64,000 nt of DNA. It comes from Microbacterium thalli. GTDB taxonomy: Bacteria; Actinomycetota; Actinomycetes; Actinomycetales; Microbacteriaceae. The stretch covers positions 124,001 to 188,000 of the forward strand of contig NZ_JAQZCH010000002.1 in NCBI RefSeq assembly GCF_028737325.1, in the 5' to 3' direction. The position numbers were made by a program, and so were the translations under genes. Below, piece by piece: positions 24,232 through 34,700 of this stretch. The notes beneath the pieces were generated by a model. It was not told the origin of the DNA. It was given only the letters and a program-made list of their open reading frames with translations, and searched no databases. Positions within the stretch are counted from its first letter, which is position 1. The number at the start of each line of letters is the position of its first letter.

Positions 24232-25776
24232 ATGGTCGGATTCGTCCTCAGGCGTATCGCCGTCTCGATCCTGGTCCTGCTCGCAGCATCGTTCATCATG
24301 TACGTGCTGTCCGCCAACTCCGGTGACCCCCTCCAGGACCTGCGCGAGTCGAGCGCTCCGAATCGAGACCAGCTGATCGCCGCCCGCGTCGCGGCCCTGG
24401 ATCTGGACACGCCGGTTCCGCTGCGATACTTCCTGTGGCTCGGCGGTGCGGCTCAGTGCCTCGTGCCGTTCATCGGCACGTGCGACCTCGGCTCGACCAT
24501 CTCCAACGCGCAGGTGACCGACATCCTGCCGACGGCGATGCTGTCGACGCTTCAGCTCGTCACCGTTGCGCTGGTCGTCGCGATCGTCCTCGGCATCGCG
24601 GTCGGCATCGTCACGGCGCTGCGCCAGTACAGCGGCTTCGACTTCTCGGTCACGCTGCTCAGCTTCTTCCTCTACTCCCTCCCCGCCTTCCTCATCGCGG
24701 TGCTCCTGAAGGAGTTCATCGCGCTGGGCTTCAACAACTTCCTCCAGTCCGAGACGAGCATCGCGCCGTGGGTGATCATCCTGCTCACCGTGCTGAGCGG
24801 GTTCATCTGGCAGGCCGCCGTCGGCGGGGCTCTCAAGCGCCGACTTCTCGTCGCGGGTGTCTCGGCCGCTGCCACCGCCGCTCTGCTGGTGTACTTCGAC
24901 CTCACCAACTGGTTCCGCCAGCCTGGTTTCGGCCCCGTCGGGATGCTGCTCCTCATCGTCGGGGTGGTCATCGTCACCACGGCGCTCGTCGCCGGACTCG
25001 AGAACCGTCGGGCGCTCATCGTCGCCGGCGTGAACGGCCTCATCGGTTACGTCTCCTACTTCGCCCTTCAGGGTCTGCTCGACATCTCGTCGATCGGCAC
25101 GCTGCTGATCCTCGCGCTCGGTGCGATCGCCGTCGGCCTGCTGACCGGATGGCTGCTGGGCGGCACGGACCGCGGACAGGCGATGCGCATCGGCGTTATC
25201 GTCGCGGTTCTCGTGGGCGCCCTGACGCTGATCGACCGCTTCATGCAGTCGTGGCCGCAGTACATGGCGAACCCCCGCATCAACAACCGCCCGATCGCCA
25301 CCGTCGGCGCGGCGACGCCCGGCTTCACCGGTGACGTGTGGCTGACGGGTATCGACACCTTCACCCACCTGCTGCTGCCGACCATCGCGCTGCTGCTGAT
25401 CTCGTTCGCGGGATACACGCGCTACGCGCGCTCGGGCCTGCTCGAGGTCATGGGTCAGGACTACATCCGCACCGCGCGCGCGAAGGGTCTCTCCGAGCGC
25501 ACCGTCGTCATGCGTCACGCGCTGCGCAACATGCTGATCCCTATCGCGACGCTCGTCGCGACCGACGTGGGAGCACTGCTCGGCGGCGCCGTCATCACCG
25601 AGCGCGTCTTCGCGATCAGCGGCATGGGATCGCTGTTCGTGTCGTCGCTCGAGCGCGTCGACGTGAACCCGATCATGGGCTACTTCCTGGTCATCGCGTT
25701 CACCGCGATCCTGTTCAACTTCCTCGCGGACCTCGCCTACGCCGCGCTCGATCCCCGAGTGCGAGTAGCCGCGTGA
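24232..25776 (+). CDS. ABC transporter permease, DppB/OppB type, with large membrane insert
   Basis: The 514-residue inner-membrane subunit has the family N-terminus (V-G-F-V-L-R-R-I) and the conserved coupling segment G-Q-D-Y-I-R-T-A-R-A-K-G-L near residue 410 that contacts the ATPase. Typical DppB/OppB proteins have 300-340 residues. Here roughly residues 165-355 form an extra block with about six additional hydrophobic stretches between the usual third helix and the periplasmic loop. AGAAGGAAG upstream supports ATG24232. It lies 34 bases upstream of the second permease. Confidence 0.93.
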   Translation: MVGFVLRRIAVSILVLLAASFIMYVLSANSGDPLQDLRESSAPNRDQLIAARVAALDLDTPVPLRYFLWLGGAAQCLVPFIGTCDLGSTISNAQVTDILPTAMLSTLQLVTVALVVAIVLGIAVGIVTALRQYSGFDFSVTLLSFFLYSLPAFLIAVLLKEFIALGFNNFLQSETSIAPWVIILLTVLSGFIWQAAVGGALKRRLLVAGVSAAATAALLVYFDLTNWFRQPGFGPVGMLLLIVGVVIVTTALVAGLENRRALIVAGVNGLIGYVSYFALQGLLDISSIGTLLILALGAIAVGLLTGWLLGGTDRGQAMRIGVIVAVLVGALTLIDRFMQSWPQYMANPRINNRPIATVGAATPGFTGDVWLTGIDTFTHLLLPTIALLLISFAGYTRYARSGLLEVMGQDYIRTARAKGLSERTVVMRHALRNMLIPIATLVATDVGALLGGAVITERVFAISGMGSLFVSSLERVDVNPIMGYFLVIAFTAILFNFLADLAYAALDPRVRVAA

Positions 25777-25810
25777 TCGTCCCGACCCCTCGTACCCCGG
25801 AGGCCATCCG

Positions 25811-26821
25811 ATGAGCCAGATGATGCCCGAGCCCGTCGAGGCTCCCGCCGCCCCCACGACCGTCGACGACACCGTCGGCGTCAGCCAGGGTCGCCTCATC
25901 CTCCGCCGCTTCCTCGCGAACAAGGTCGCCGTCGTCTCCGGGATCCTTTTCCTGCTGCTGGTCGGCTTCTCGATGAGCGCGATCGGGTTCGGCCCCATCC
26001 CCGGCTGGTGGAAGCACGACTACACGACCCTGTCGCCGCAGACCGGTGGCGGCGCTCCGACCCTGTCGCTCGTTCCCGAGTGGCTCGGCGGCAACGGCAT
26101 CTCGCTCGGCGAGCACCCGTTCGGACAGAGCCGTATCGGCATCGACTACTTCGCGATGACGATGCGCGGTGTGCAGAACTCCGTGATCGTCATGCTCGTG
26201 ATCGGCGTGGGCGGCACGGTCATCGGAACCGTCGTCGGTGCGATCGCCGGGTACTACCGCGGCGTGATCGACGCGATCCTGATGCGCATCACGGACGTCT
26301 TCATCGTCATCCCCGCCCTCGTCATCGGCGCCATCGTCGGCCGGGCGACCGGTGGCCTGGGCGTGTGGCTGCTGGCGGCCTTCCTGGCGCTGGTGTCGTG
26401 GATGGTGATCGCCCGTCTCGTGCGCGCCGAGTTCCTCAGCCTGCGCGAGCGGGAGTTCGTCGAGGCGGCGCGGGTGGCCGGTGCGAGCGATCTGCGCATC
26501 ATCTTCAAGCACATCCTCCCCAACGCCGTCGGCGTCGTGATCGTCGCTGCGACGCTGCTGGCCGCCGCCGCGATCCTGCTCGAGACCTCGCTCAGCTACC
26601 TCCAGCTCGGCGTGCGTCCGCCGGACGTGTCGCTCGGCCTCATCATCTCCGACAACCAGTCGGCCTTCCAGACGCGGCCGTGGCTGTTCTGGTGGCCCGC
26701 GACGTTCATCGTGCTGCTGGCACTGCTGGTGAACTTCGTCGGCGACGGACTGCGCGACGCCTTCGACCCGCGCCAGAAGCGCTTCTCGCGTCGGCGTACG
26801 AAGGAGCGGGCATCCTCGTGA
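25811..26821 (+). CDS. ABC transporter permease, DppC/OppC type
   Basis: The 336-residue partner permease has a cytoplasmic N-terminal tail of about 35 residues, a first helix near 40-60 and a cluster of helices from about 120 on. The EAA-type loop V-E-A-A-R-V-A-G-A-S-D is near residue 217-227, and I-L-P-N-A-V-G follows. It should pair with the preceding permease to form the translocation path. CGGAGG about eight bases upstream of ATG25811 supports the start. The ATPase gene follows only after an antisense gene. Confidence 0.95.
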   Translation: MSQMMPEPVEAPAAPTTVDDTVGVSQGRLILRRFLANKVAVVSGILFLLLVGFSMSAIGFGPIPGWWKHDYTTLSPQTGGGAPTLSLVPEWLGGNGISLGEHPFGQSRIGIDYFAMTMRGVQNSVIVMLVIGVGGTVIGTVVGAIAGYYRGVIDAILMRITDVFIVIPALVIGAIVGRATGGLGVWLLAAFLALVSWMVIARLVRAEFLSLREREFVEAARVAGASDLRIIFKHILPNAVGVVIVAATLLAAAAILLETSLSYLQLGVRPPDVSLGLIISDNQSAFQTRPWLFWWPATFIVLLALLVNFVGDGLRDAFDPRQKRFSRRRTKERASS

Positions 26822-26835
26822 TGCGCGTTCCCCTG

Positions 26836-27444
26836 TCAGAGCAGGAGCACCCCCGCGACGAGCGCGGTGGTGCCCAGCACGACCGCGACGATCTCGGCAG
26901 TGCGCGGGCGGCGTTCGACGCTGATCCGGTCGGCCTGACCGGGCTCGATCGCGCCGCTGTCGCGCAGACGCTCCCAGCGTCCGCGCACGAGCTCGGCGGC
27001 GCGGCCGGAATCGGTGCCGGGCAGGTCGCCCGGACGGATGCCGCCGGCTCCGCCGAGTCGGTCGAGGCGGCGCTTCTCGGAGCGGGTCGCGCGGAACGCG
27101 GTCAGCTGGCCGGGGGCGGGAGCCGCGGTGGCGCGGATGCGCCGTCCGGGCGTGTGGAGCGTCAGGGCGAAGGCCGTGTCGACGTGGATGAGCGCGCCCC
27201 ACGGGATGCGGTGCTCGAGCAGCACGTTCTGGACGTGCACGGCCTCGTCGTCGACCGTCACGCGCGGCGACCACAGCAGCGCCCACACCAGTGCCGCGCC
27301 GCCCGCGGCCGCCACGGGGACGCCGACCAGCAGCGGAAGCGCACCCGGGGTGACCAGCGTGGCCCCGGCCGCGGCCGCGAGTCCCGCCCACAGCAGGATG
27401 CTCAGCACCTTGTTGAACGTGGACCGGAACGTGACAGCCTGCAT
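26836..27444 (-). CDS. PH-domain membrane protein, antisense within the importer operon
   Basis: The 202-residue protein has two hydrophobic segments at about 13-60, a bacterial pleckstrin-homology-like domain (V-T-V-D-D-E-A-V-H-V-Q-N-V-L-L at about 62-76 with following strands), a charged region and a final hydrophobic stretch at about 184-202. Such small membrane-anchored PH-type proteins are common in actinobacteria and mostly uncharacterised. The gene lies on the opposite strand between the second permease and the ATPase, leaving 14 and 62 bases of flank. A transcript of the whole importer operon would be antisense to it. Confidence 0.75.
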   Translation of the reverse strand: MQAVTFRSTFNKVLSILLWAGLAAAAGATLVTPGALPLLVGVPVAAAGGAALVWALLWSPRVTVDDEAVHVQNVLLEHRIPWGALIHVDTAFALTLHTPGRRIRATAAPAPGQLTAFRATRSEKRRLDRLGGAGGIRPGDLPGTDSGRAAELVRGRWERLRDSGAIEPGQADRISVERRPRTAEIVAVVLGTTALVAGVLLL

Positions 27445-27506
27445 CCGCTTATTCTTTCATCCGATGCCGCCGCGACCCGGCGGACCGAGCCGCGAAGGAT
27501 CGCGCC

Positions 27507-29246
27507 ATGAGCACTCCCATCGACCCCTCCGTTCCCGCGCTGGAGATGATCGACGTCAGCGTCGACTTCGCCGTTGACGGCTACTGGGTTCCCGCCGCCA
27601 AGAACCTCAACTACAGCATCGCGCGTGGCCAGGTCGTCGCCGTGGTGGGCGAGTCCGGCTCCGGCAAGAGCGCGAGCTCGATGGCCATCCTTGACCTCCT
27701 GCCGGTCAACAGCCGGGTCCGGGGTGAGATCAAGGTCAACGGACGCGACGTGACCGGCCTCAGCCCGCGACAGCTGCGTCAGCTGCGCGGCTCCGAGGTC
27801 GCCGCGATCTTCCAGGAGCCGATGACGGCGCTCAACCCGGTGCTGACGGTCGGCTTCCAGATCATCGAGGCGATCCGCGCGCACACCTCCAAGACTCCGA
27901 GCGAGGCGAAGGCCCGCGCGCTCGAGCTGTTGGGCATGGTCGGTCTGCCCGACCCCGAGAAGGCGTTCTCGTCGTACCCGCATCAGCTGTCGGGCGGCCA
28001 GCGTCAGCGGGCGATGATCGCGCAGGCGATCTGTCTCGACCCGGCGCTGCTGATCGCCGACGAGCCGACGACGGCGCTCGACGTCACCGTCCAGGCCGAG
28101 ATCCTCGACCTGCTTCGCGACCTGCGCGACCGGCTGCAGTCGGCCGTGCTCCTGATCACGCACGACATGGGCGTCGTGGCCGATCTCGCCGACTGGATCG
28201 TCGTCATGAAGGACGGCGAGGTCGTCGAGCAGGGGACGGTCACGCAGGTGCTCGGTAACCCGCAGGCCGTGTACACGCGCGAGCTGCTGGCGGCGGTACC
28301 CCGTCTCGGCCAGGGCGGCGAGGGAGACGAGACCGTCGACGTCGTCGAGGCCCTCGCGAGCGTCGTCGAGGAGCACGTGGCCGCGCCGCTCGTCGACCCG
28401 ACGGTCGGCCCCCGGGTCGAAGCGCCGGTGCTGTCGCTCCAGAACGTCTCGATCGAGTACGGCAAGCGCGGTCGGGTGGCCGCGTTCCGGGCGGTGGACG
28501 ACGTCTCGCTCGACATCGCCGAGGGAGAGATCGTCGGCCTCGTGGGCGAGTCGGGGTCGGGCAAGTCGACGATCGGACGGGCGGCGATCGGGCTGCAGCC
28601 GATCGCCGAGGGCAAGCTCGTCGTCGACGGCATCGACATCAGTGGTGGCGACCGCAAGGTGATCCGCTCGCTGCGCCGCAAGGTCGGCATCGTGTTCCAG
28701 GACCCGTCGTCGTCGCTGAACCCGCGGCTGCCCATCGGCGAGAGCATCGGCGAGCCGATGCTGCTGGCGGGGGAGGCGAAGGGGTCGGCCCTCGACAAGC
28801 GCGTGGAGTCATTGCTCGACGACGTCCGTCTGCCGCGTTCGTACCGCAACCGCTACCCGCATGAGCTTTCGGGCGGTCAGAAGCAGCGCGTCGGCATCGC
28901 CCGCGCGCTCGCGCTCAAGCCCCGTCTGCTCGTCGCCGACGAGCCCACGAGCGCCCTCGACGTCTCGGTCCAGGCGCGGGTGCTCGAGCTGCTGAGCGAG
29001 CTGCAGGCGGAGTACCGTTTCGCCTGCCTGTTCATCAGCCACGACCTCGCGGTCGTGGACGCGATGGCCGACCGGATCGTGGTGCTCTACCACGGGCAGA
29101 TCGCCGAGCAGGGAACCCGAGACGAGATCCTCCGGGCTCCCAAAGAGGCCTACACGCAGCGTCTCATCGCCGCCATCCCGGTGCCGGACCCGGCCGAGCA
29201 GGCCGCCCGCCGGGCCATTCGCCGACAGATCCTCGACGTCTCCTGA
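27507..29246 (+). CDS. fused double ATPase of a peptide ABC importer (DppD-DppF type)
   Basis: The 579-residue cytoplasmic protein holds two complete nucleotide-binding domains. Half one has Walker A G-E-S-G-S-G-K-S (about 48-55) and signature L-S-G-G-Q-R-Q-R (about 162). Half two has G-E-S-G-S-G-K-S-T (about 347-355) and L-S-G-G-Q-K-Q-R near 455. Each half has D-E-P-T and a switch His, so both sites look competent. Each half ends with an oligopeptide-transporter C-terminal extension (Y-T-R-E-L-L-A-A-V-P; Y-T-Q-R-L-I-A-A-I-P). The protein would power the two permeases upstream. Confidence 0.96.
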   Translation: MSTPIDPSVPALEMIDVSVDFAVDGYWVPAAKNLNYSIARGQVVAVVGESGSGKSASSMAILDLLPVNSRVRGEIKVNGRDVTGLSPRQLRQLRGSEVAAIFQEPMTALNPVLTVGFQIIEAIRAHTSKTPSEAKARALELLGMVGLPDPEKAFSSYPHQLSGGQRQRAMIAQAICLDPALLIADEPTTALDVTVQAEILDLLRDLRDRLQSAVLLITHDMGVVADLADWIVVMKDGEVVEQGTVTQVLGNPQAVYTRELLAAVPRLGQGGEGDETVDVVEALASVVEEHVAAPLVDPTVGPRVEAPVLSLQNVSIEYGKRGRVAAFRAVDDVSLDIAEGEIVGLVGESGSGKSTIGRAAIGLQPIAEGKLVVDGIDISGGDRKVIRSLRRKVGIVFQDPSSSLNPRLPIGESIGEPMLLAGEAKGSALDKRVESLLDDVRLPRSYRNRYPHELSGGQKQRVGIARALALKPRLLVADEPTSALDVSVQARVLELLSELQAEYRFACLFISHDLAVVDAMADRIVVLYHGQIAEQGTRDEILRAPKEAYTQRLIAAIPVPDPAEQAARRAIRRQILDVS

Positions 29247-29263
29247 GGCCTCGAGACCGCTTT

Positions 29264-29297
29264 CGCAGGCGTCCCGCATCCGCGCGGGGCGCCTGCG
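29264..29297 (+). terminator. hairpin after the importer ATPase gene
   Basis: Arms 29264-29277 and 29284-29297 pair over 14 bp with one T-G wobble and a six-base loop, 17 bases after the stop and upstream of typA. Confidence 0.8.
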
Positions 29298-29351
29298 GTA
29301 AACTGGAGCGTCGGCATCCCGGCGTTTTCCCTTCATCCTGAGGATTCCTTC

Positions 29352-31265
<1,914 letters not shown>

Positions 31266-31280
31266 TCATCGGACGCTGAC

Positions 31281-31316
31281 GACGACCCCGGATGCCCGCG
31301 CGGCTCCGGGGTCGTC
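31281..31316. terminator. hairpin between typA and DUF2200 gene
   Basis: A perfect 12-bp stem (31281-31292 with 31305-31316) with a 12-base loop lies between convergent genes. Confidence 0.8.
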
Positions 31317-31332
31317 TCATTCCGCGGTGCGG

Positions 31333-31674
31333 TCAGTGCCGCAGGACCTTCGACATGTCCTTGCCCCGCGCCACTTCGTCGACGAGCTTGTCGAGATAGC
31401 GGATCTTCTGCATCAGCGGGTCCTCGATCTCCTCGACGCGGATGCCGCAGATCACGCCCGTGATCATCTCCGCGTTCGGATGCAGTCGGGCCTGGGCGAA
31501 GAAGTCCGCGAACGTCGTACCGCCGGCGAGGTGCGCGTCGAGCTCCGCCTGATCGAAGCCGGTGAGCCACCGGGTGACCTCGTCGACGTCGGCGCGGGTG
31601 CGCCCCTTGCGCTCGACTTTGGCGACGTAATGGACGTACACCGACGCGACGCTCATCGTGAACACGCGACTCAT
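31333..31674 (-). CDS. DUF2200 protein
   Basis: The 113-residue protein matches the DUF2200 pattern: M-S-V-A-S-V-Y-V-H-Y-V-A-K-V-E-R-K-G-R-T near the start, then V-D-E-V-T-R-W-L-T-G and the closing I-E-D-P-L-M-Q-K-I-R-Y-L-D-K-L-V-D-E. No biochemical role is established for the family. The first ATG (31674) fits relatives, which begin a few residues before the T-M-S motif. TAGCCT seven bases upstream suggests a leaderless message. It is divergent from azlC. Confidence 0.9.
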   Translation of the reverse strand: MSRVFTMSVASVYVHYVAKVERKGRTRADVDEVTRWLTGFDQAELDAHLAGGTTFADFFAQARLHPNAEMITGVICGIRVEEIEDPLMQKIRYLDKLVDEVARGKDMSKVLRH

Positions 31675-31681
31675 GCCCGCC

Positions 31682-31717
31682 AGGCTACCGGGCGCGCCAC
31701 CGGGGCATCGATAGCAT
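31682..31717. promoter_or_regulatory. divergent -10 elements, DUF2200 and azlC
   Basis: TAGCCT on the minus strand (31687-31682) is seven bases before ATG31674. TAGCAT on the plus strand (31712-31717) is six bases before GTG31724. Both arrangements fit leaderless transcripts. Confidence 0.5.
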
Positions 31718-31723
31718 CGGACG

Positions 31724-32449
31724 GTGCAACAGGATGCCGCTTCACGTCAGGCCTGGCGCGATGGCCTCGGCGTGTCGCTGGCCACGAGCGCGTACGGCGT
31801 CTCGTTCGGAGCGCTGGGTGTCGCCGCGGGCCTCGACATCTGGCAGACGTGCGTCCTCAGCCTCCTGATGTTCACGGGCGGCTCGCAGTTCGCGTTCGTC
31901 GGGGTCGTGGCATCCGGCGGACTGTCGGCGATCCCCGCCGCGATCGCGTCGGCGGCGCTGCTCGGGGTGCGCAACGTCGCCTACGGCCTGCGCATGGCGC
32001 CGATCATCGGCGGGGGAGCGGCGCGGCGTCTCGCAGCCATGCCGTTCACGATCGACGAGTCGGCGGCCGTGGCTCTCGCGCAGAGCGACGCCCGCGCTCG
32101 GCGCATCGGTTTCTGGGTCACGGGCATCGGCATCTACGCCGGCTGGAACCTCTTCACGCTCGTGGGGGCGCTGCTCGGCGATGTGCTCGGCGATCCGCGC
32201 GCGTACGGACTGGATGCCGCTGCGGCGGCGGCGTTCCTCGCGCTCTTGTGGCCGCGGCTGCGGCGCGGCGAGGCGGTGGTCGTGGGTGTCGCGGCCGCGG
32301 TGGTCGCGGCCGTCGCGACGCCCGTGACGATGCCCGGCGTGCCCGTCCTCGTCGCCGGAGTCGTGGCGATCGTGGTGGCTGTCGCGCTGCCCGCGCGGCG
32401 AGCCGGGGGAGAGCCCGACGACGTCGCGGAACGGCAGGGTCTGCCGTGA
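31724..32449 (+). CDS. azlC: AzlC-family branched-chain amino acid exporter, large subunit
   Basis: The 241-residue membrane protein carries the AzlC pattern, with G-V-S-F-G-A-L-G-V-A-A-G-L near residue 24 and L-M-F-T-G-G-S-Q-F-A near 47. It is expected to export branched-chain amino acids or analogues together with AzlD. About six hydrophobic segments are visible. The start is GTG31724 with no ribosome site but a -10 six bases upstream. The stop overlaps the azlD start by four bases (GTGA). Confidence 0.92.
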   Translation: MQQDAASRQAWRDGLGVSLATSAYGVSFGALGVAAGLDIWQTCVLSLLMFTGGSQFAFVGVVASGGLSAIPAAIASAALLGVRNVAYGLRMAPIIGGGAARRLAAMPFTIDESAAVALAQSDARARRIGFWVTGIGIYAGWNLFTLVGALLGDVLGDPRAYGLDAAAAAAFLALLWPRLRRGEAVVVGVAAAVVAAVATPVTMPGVPVLVAGVVAIVVAVALPARRAGGEPDDVAERQGLP

Positions 32450-32760
32450 CGCTCTGGACGGGAATCCTCGTCGCGTCGATCGTGTGCGTCGCGCTCAAGG
32501 CGGTCGGGTACCTGTTGCCGCCGCGCTGGTTCGACGGTCCGCGCGCGCAACGGACGATCGATCAGCTGACCGTCGCGCTGCTCGCCGCGCTCGTCGTCGT
32601 GCAGACGCTCGGGTCGGGCACTGCCATCGTGGTCGATGCCCGGGTGCCCGCGGTCATCGCCGCCGCCGTGCTGCTCGTGCTCCGCGCACCGTTCCTGCTG
32701 GTGGTCGTCGCGGCGGCGGGCGTCGCCGCGGCGCTTCGGGCCGTCGGCTGGGCCGCCTAG
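32446..32760 (+). CDS. azlD: AzlD-family exporter small subunit
   Basis: The 104-residue partner of AzlC has about four short hydrophobic segments and the A-L-K-A-V-G-Y-L-L-P motif near residue 17 typical of AzlD. The GTG start (32446) overlaps the azlC stop, so it is translationally coupled. The TAG stop lies inside the TAGGAT -10 of the next gene. Confidence 0.9.
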   Translation: MTLWTGILVASIVCVALKAVGYLLPPRWFDGPRAQRTIDQLTVALLAALVVVQTLGSGTAIVVDARVPAVIAAAVLLVLRAPFLLVVVAAAGVAAALRAVGWAA

Positions 32761-32763
32761 GAT
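32758..32763 (+). promoter_or_regulatory. -10 element TAGGAT overlapping the azlD stop
   Basis: TAGGAT lies six bases before GTG32770 and its first three bases are the azlD stop codon. It predicts a leaderless transcript for the next membrane protein gene. Confidence 0.45.
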
Positions 32764-32769
32764 GAAGCG

Positions 32770-33159
32770 GTGACACAGATCTGGCCCCGCATCGCCGGGT
32801 GGGCGGTGGCGGCGGTGGCGGGTGTCGTCTACGGCGTGGCCGGCACCATCGGCCAGGCATACACGTGGGGCGTGCTCCCCGTGGGGCTCATCGTCGCGAT
32901 CATCGGTGTCACCGGACTCGTCGCCGGGCTCCGGCTGCTCACCGGCGACCGATGGGTCGCCCTGGCGAGCGGGCTCGGCGCGCTCGTGGCCACGATCGTC
33001 TTCTCGGGTCGCGGCCCGGGCGGTTCGGTCGTCGTTCCCGCGCCCCCGGAGGGCCAGCTCAGCACCGGTCTCATCTGGACGTTCGCGCTGCCCGTGGTGG
33101 TGGCGATCGTCGTCGGCTGGCCGTCGCTGGCGGCGGCTCGTCGGGTACACACGAACTAG
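32770..33159 (+). CDS. small four-helix membrane protein
   Basis: The 129-residue protein has about four hydrophobic segments (about 8-28, 33-56, 64-79, 100-118) joined by short loops. It resembles the DUF6113-type actinobacterial proteins found before fdxA and dapC, an assignment I make with low confidence. GTG32770 is chosen from the -10 spacing. The TAG stop (33157-33159) overlaps the -10 of fdxA, the same arrangement as at its own start. Confidence 0.75.
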   Translation: MTQIWPRIAGWAVAAVAGVVYGVAGTIGQAYTWGVLPVGLIVAIIGVTGLVAGLRLLTGDRWVALASGLGALVATIVFSGRGPGGSVVVPAPPEGQLSTGLIWTFALPVVVAIVVGWPSLAAARRVHTN

Positions 33160-33162
33160 ACT
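33157..33162 (+). promoter_or_regulatory. -10 element TAGACT for fdxA
   Basis: TAGACT lies seven bases before GTG33170 and overlaps the TAG stop of the upstream gene. A leaderless fdxA message is predicted. Confidence 0.5.
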
Positions 33163-33169
33163 CGATCTC

Positions 33170-33496
33170 GTGACTTATGTGATCGCTCTTCCGTGCGTGG
33201 ACGTGAAGGACCGCGCCTGCATCGACGAATGCCCCGTGGACTGCATCTACGAGGGGGAGCGCTCGCTCTACATCCATCCGGACGAGTGCGTCGACTGCGG
33301 CGCGTGCGAGCCGGTCTGCCCGGTCGAGGCGATCTACTACGAAGACGACCTCCCGAGCGAGTGGCAGGACTACTACACCGCGAACGTCGAGTTCTTCGAC
33401 GACCTCGGATCGCCGGGCGGCGCTGCCAAGATCGGCGTCATCGCGAAGGACCATCCCCTCGTGGCCGGGTTGCCGCCGCAGGGGGAGGGGCATTGA
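33170..33496 (+). CDS. fdxA: seven-iron ferredoxin (3Fe-4S/4Fe-4S)
   Basis: The 108-residue electron carrier has Cys at 9, 17, 21, 25, 40, 43, 46 and 50. Relative to Azotobacter FdI shifted by one, C9/C17/C50 should hold the 3Fe cluster and C21/C40/C43/C46 the 4Fe cluster, with C25 free. The acidic C-terminal extension is typical of actinobacterial FdxA. The GTG start is supported by the -10 element seven bases upstream. The TGA stop overlaps the dapC TTG start by four bases, a pairing that recurs in actinobacteria. Confidence 0.96.
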   Translation: MTYVIALPCVDVKDRACIDECPVDCIYEGERSLYIHPDECVDCGACEPVCPVEAIYYEDDLPSEWQDYYTANVEFFDDLGSPGGAAKIGVIAKDHPLVAGLPPQGEGH

Positions 33497-34599
33497 GCGT
33501 CCGGGATCTCGCGGACTACCCCTGGGACGCCGTCGCCCCGTACGCCGAGACGGCACGTCGACACGCGGACGGCATCGTCGACCTGTCGATCGGTTCACCC
33601 GTCGACCCGACGCCCGAGGTCGTGGCGGCCGCGCTGCGCGCGGCCACCGATGCGCACGCCTATCCGCAGACGGTGGGCACGCCCGACCTGCGTGAGGCGA
33701 TCGTCGCCTGGTACGCGCGACGCCGCGGTGTCGCGGGGCTGACGGTGCAGAACGTCCTGCCGACGATCGGGTCGAAGGAACTCGTCGCCCTGCTGCCGAT
33801 GCTCCTCGGACTCGGAGCGGGCGACGTCATCGTCCACCCCCGCGCCGCATACCCGACCTACGAGGTCGGCGCGCGCCTGGTCGGGGCGACGCCGGTCGCG
33901 GCCGACGACCCCGCCGACTTCCCGGCGGGCACGCGCCTGGTCTGGGTGAACTCGCCCGGCAACCCCGACGGACGTGTCCTCGATGTCGCCGAGCTGCGCG
34001 CGATCGTCGCGCGTGCTCGCGAGCTGGGTGCGGTCGTGGTCTCGGACGAGTGCTACGCCGAGCTCGGGTGGGACGGAGCCTGGGCGGACGCGGTCGTGCC
34101 CAGCATCCTCGACCCGCGGGTCCACGACGGCGACCGCGCCGGTCTGCTGTCGGTCTACTCGCTGAGCAAGCAGTCCAACCTCGCCGGGTACCGCGCGGCC
34201 TTCCTCGCCGGCGACGCAGACATCGTCGGTCGTCTCCTGACGGCGCGCAAGCACCTGGGGCTCATGCTCCCGCTCCCGGTTCAGCACGCGATGGTCGCGG
34301 CTCTGCACGACGACGATCACGTCGCCGCGCAGAAAGAGCTGTACCGCGCGCGTCGCGACGTGCTGCGCCCCGCGCTCGAGGCGGCCGGGTTCCGGATCGA
34401 GCACAGCGAGGCGGGGCTGTACCTGTGGGCGACCGCCGGAGAGGACGCGTGGACCACGCTCGGATGGCTCGCGGAACGCGGCATCCTCGCCGGTCCCGGT
34501 CACTTCTACGGCGAGCACTACCCGCAGCACGTCCGCTTCTCGCTCACGGCCCCGCTCGAGCGCATCGAGGCGGCGGCGGGACGCCTCGCCGTTTCGTAG
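33493..34599 (+). CDS. dapC: succinyldiaminopimelate transaminase
   Basis: The 368-residue fold-type I aminotransferase converts N-succinyl-2-amino-6-oxopimelate to N-succinyl-diaminopimelate in lysine and peptidoglycan precursor synthesis. The PLP lysine is in Y-S-L-S-K-Q-S-N-L-A-G-Y-R (about residue 226) and N-S-P-G-N-P-D-G is near 154. The TTG start at 33493, overlapping the fdxA stop, is favoured by GGAGGGG just upstream and by the product start S-V-R-D-L-A-D-Y-P-W. DapD and DapE, acting before and after it, are encoded 5-6 kb away. Confidence 0.93.
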   Translation: MSVRDLADYPWDAVAPYAETARRHADGIVDLSIGSPVDPTPEVVAAALRAATDAHAYPQTVGTPDLREAIVAWYARRRGVAGLTVQNVLPTIGSKELVALLPMLLGLGAGDVIVHPRAAYPTYEVGARLVGATPVAADDPADFPAGTRLVWVNSPGNPDGRVLDVAELRAIVARARELGAVVVSDECYAELGWDGAWADAVVPSILDPRVHDGDRAGLLSVYSLSKQSNLAGYRAAFLAGDADIVGRLLTARKHLGLMLPLPVQHAMVAALHDDDHVAAQKELYRARRDVLRPALEAAGFRIEHSEAGLYLWATAGEDAWTTLGWLAERGILAGPGHFYGEHYPQHVRFSLTAPLERIEAAAGRLAVS

Positions 34600-34700
34600 G
34601 TTTTCTCCTACGCATCCGCCCATCCCTTGGCGACGTACGGAGTAGGCCCGTGCGCCCGATAGGCTGTAATGACCGCACCGGACGATCGCAAGGAGGCTTC

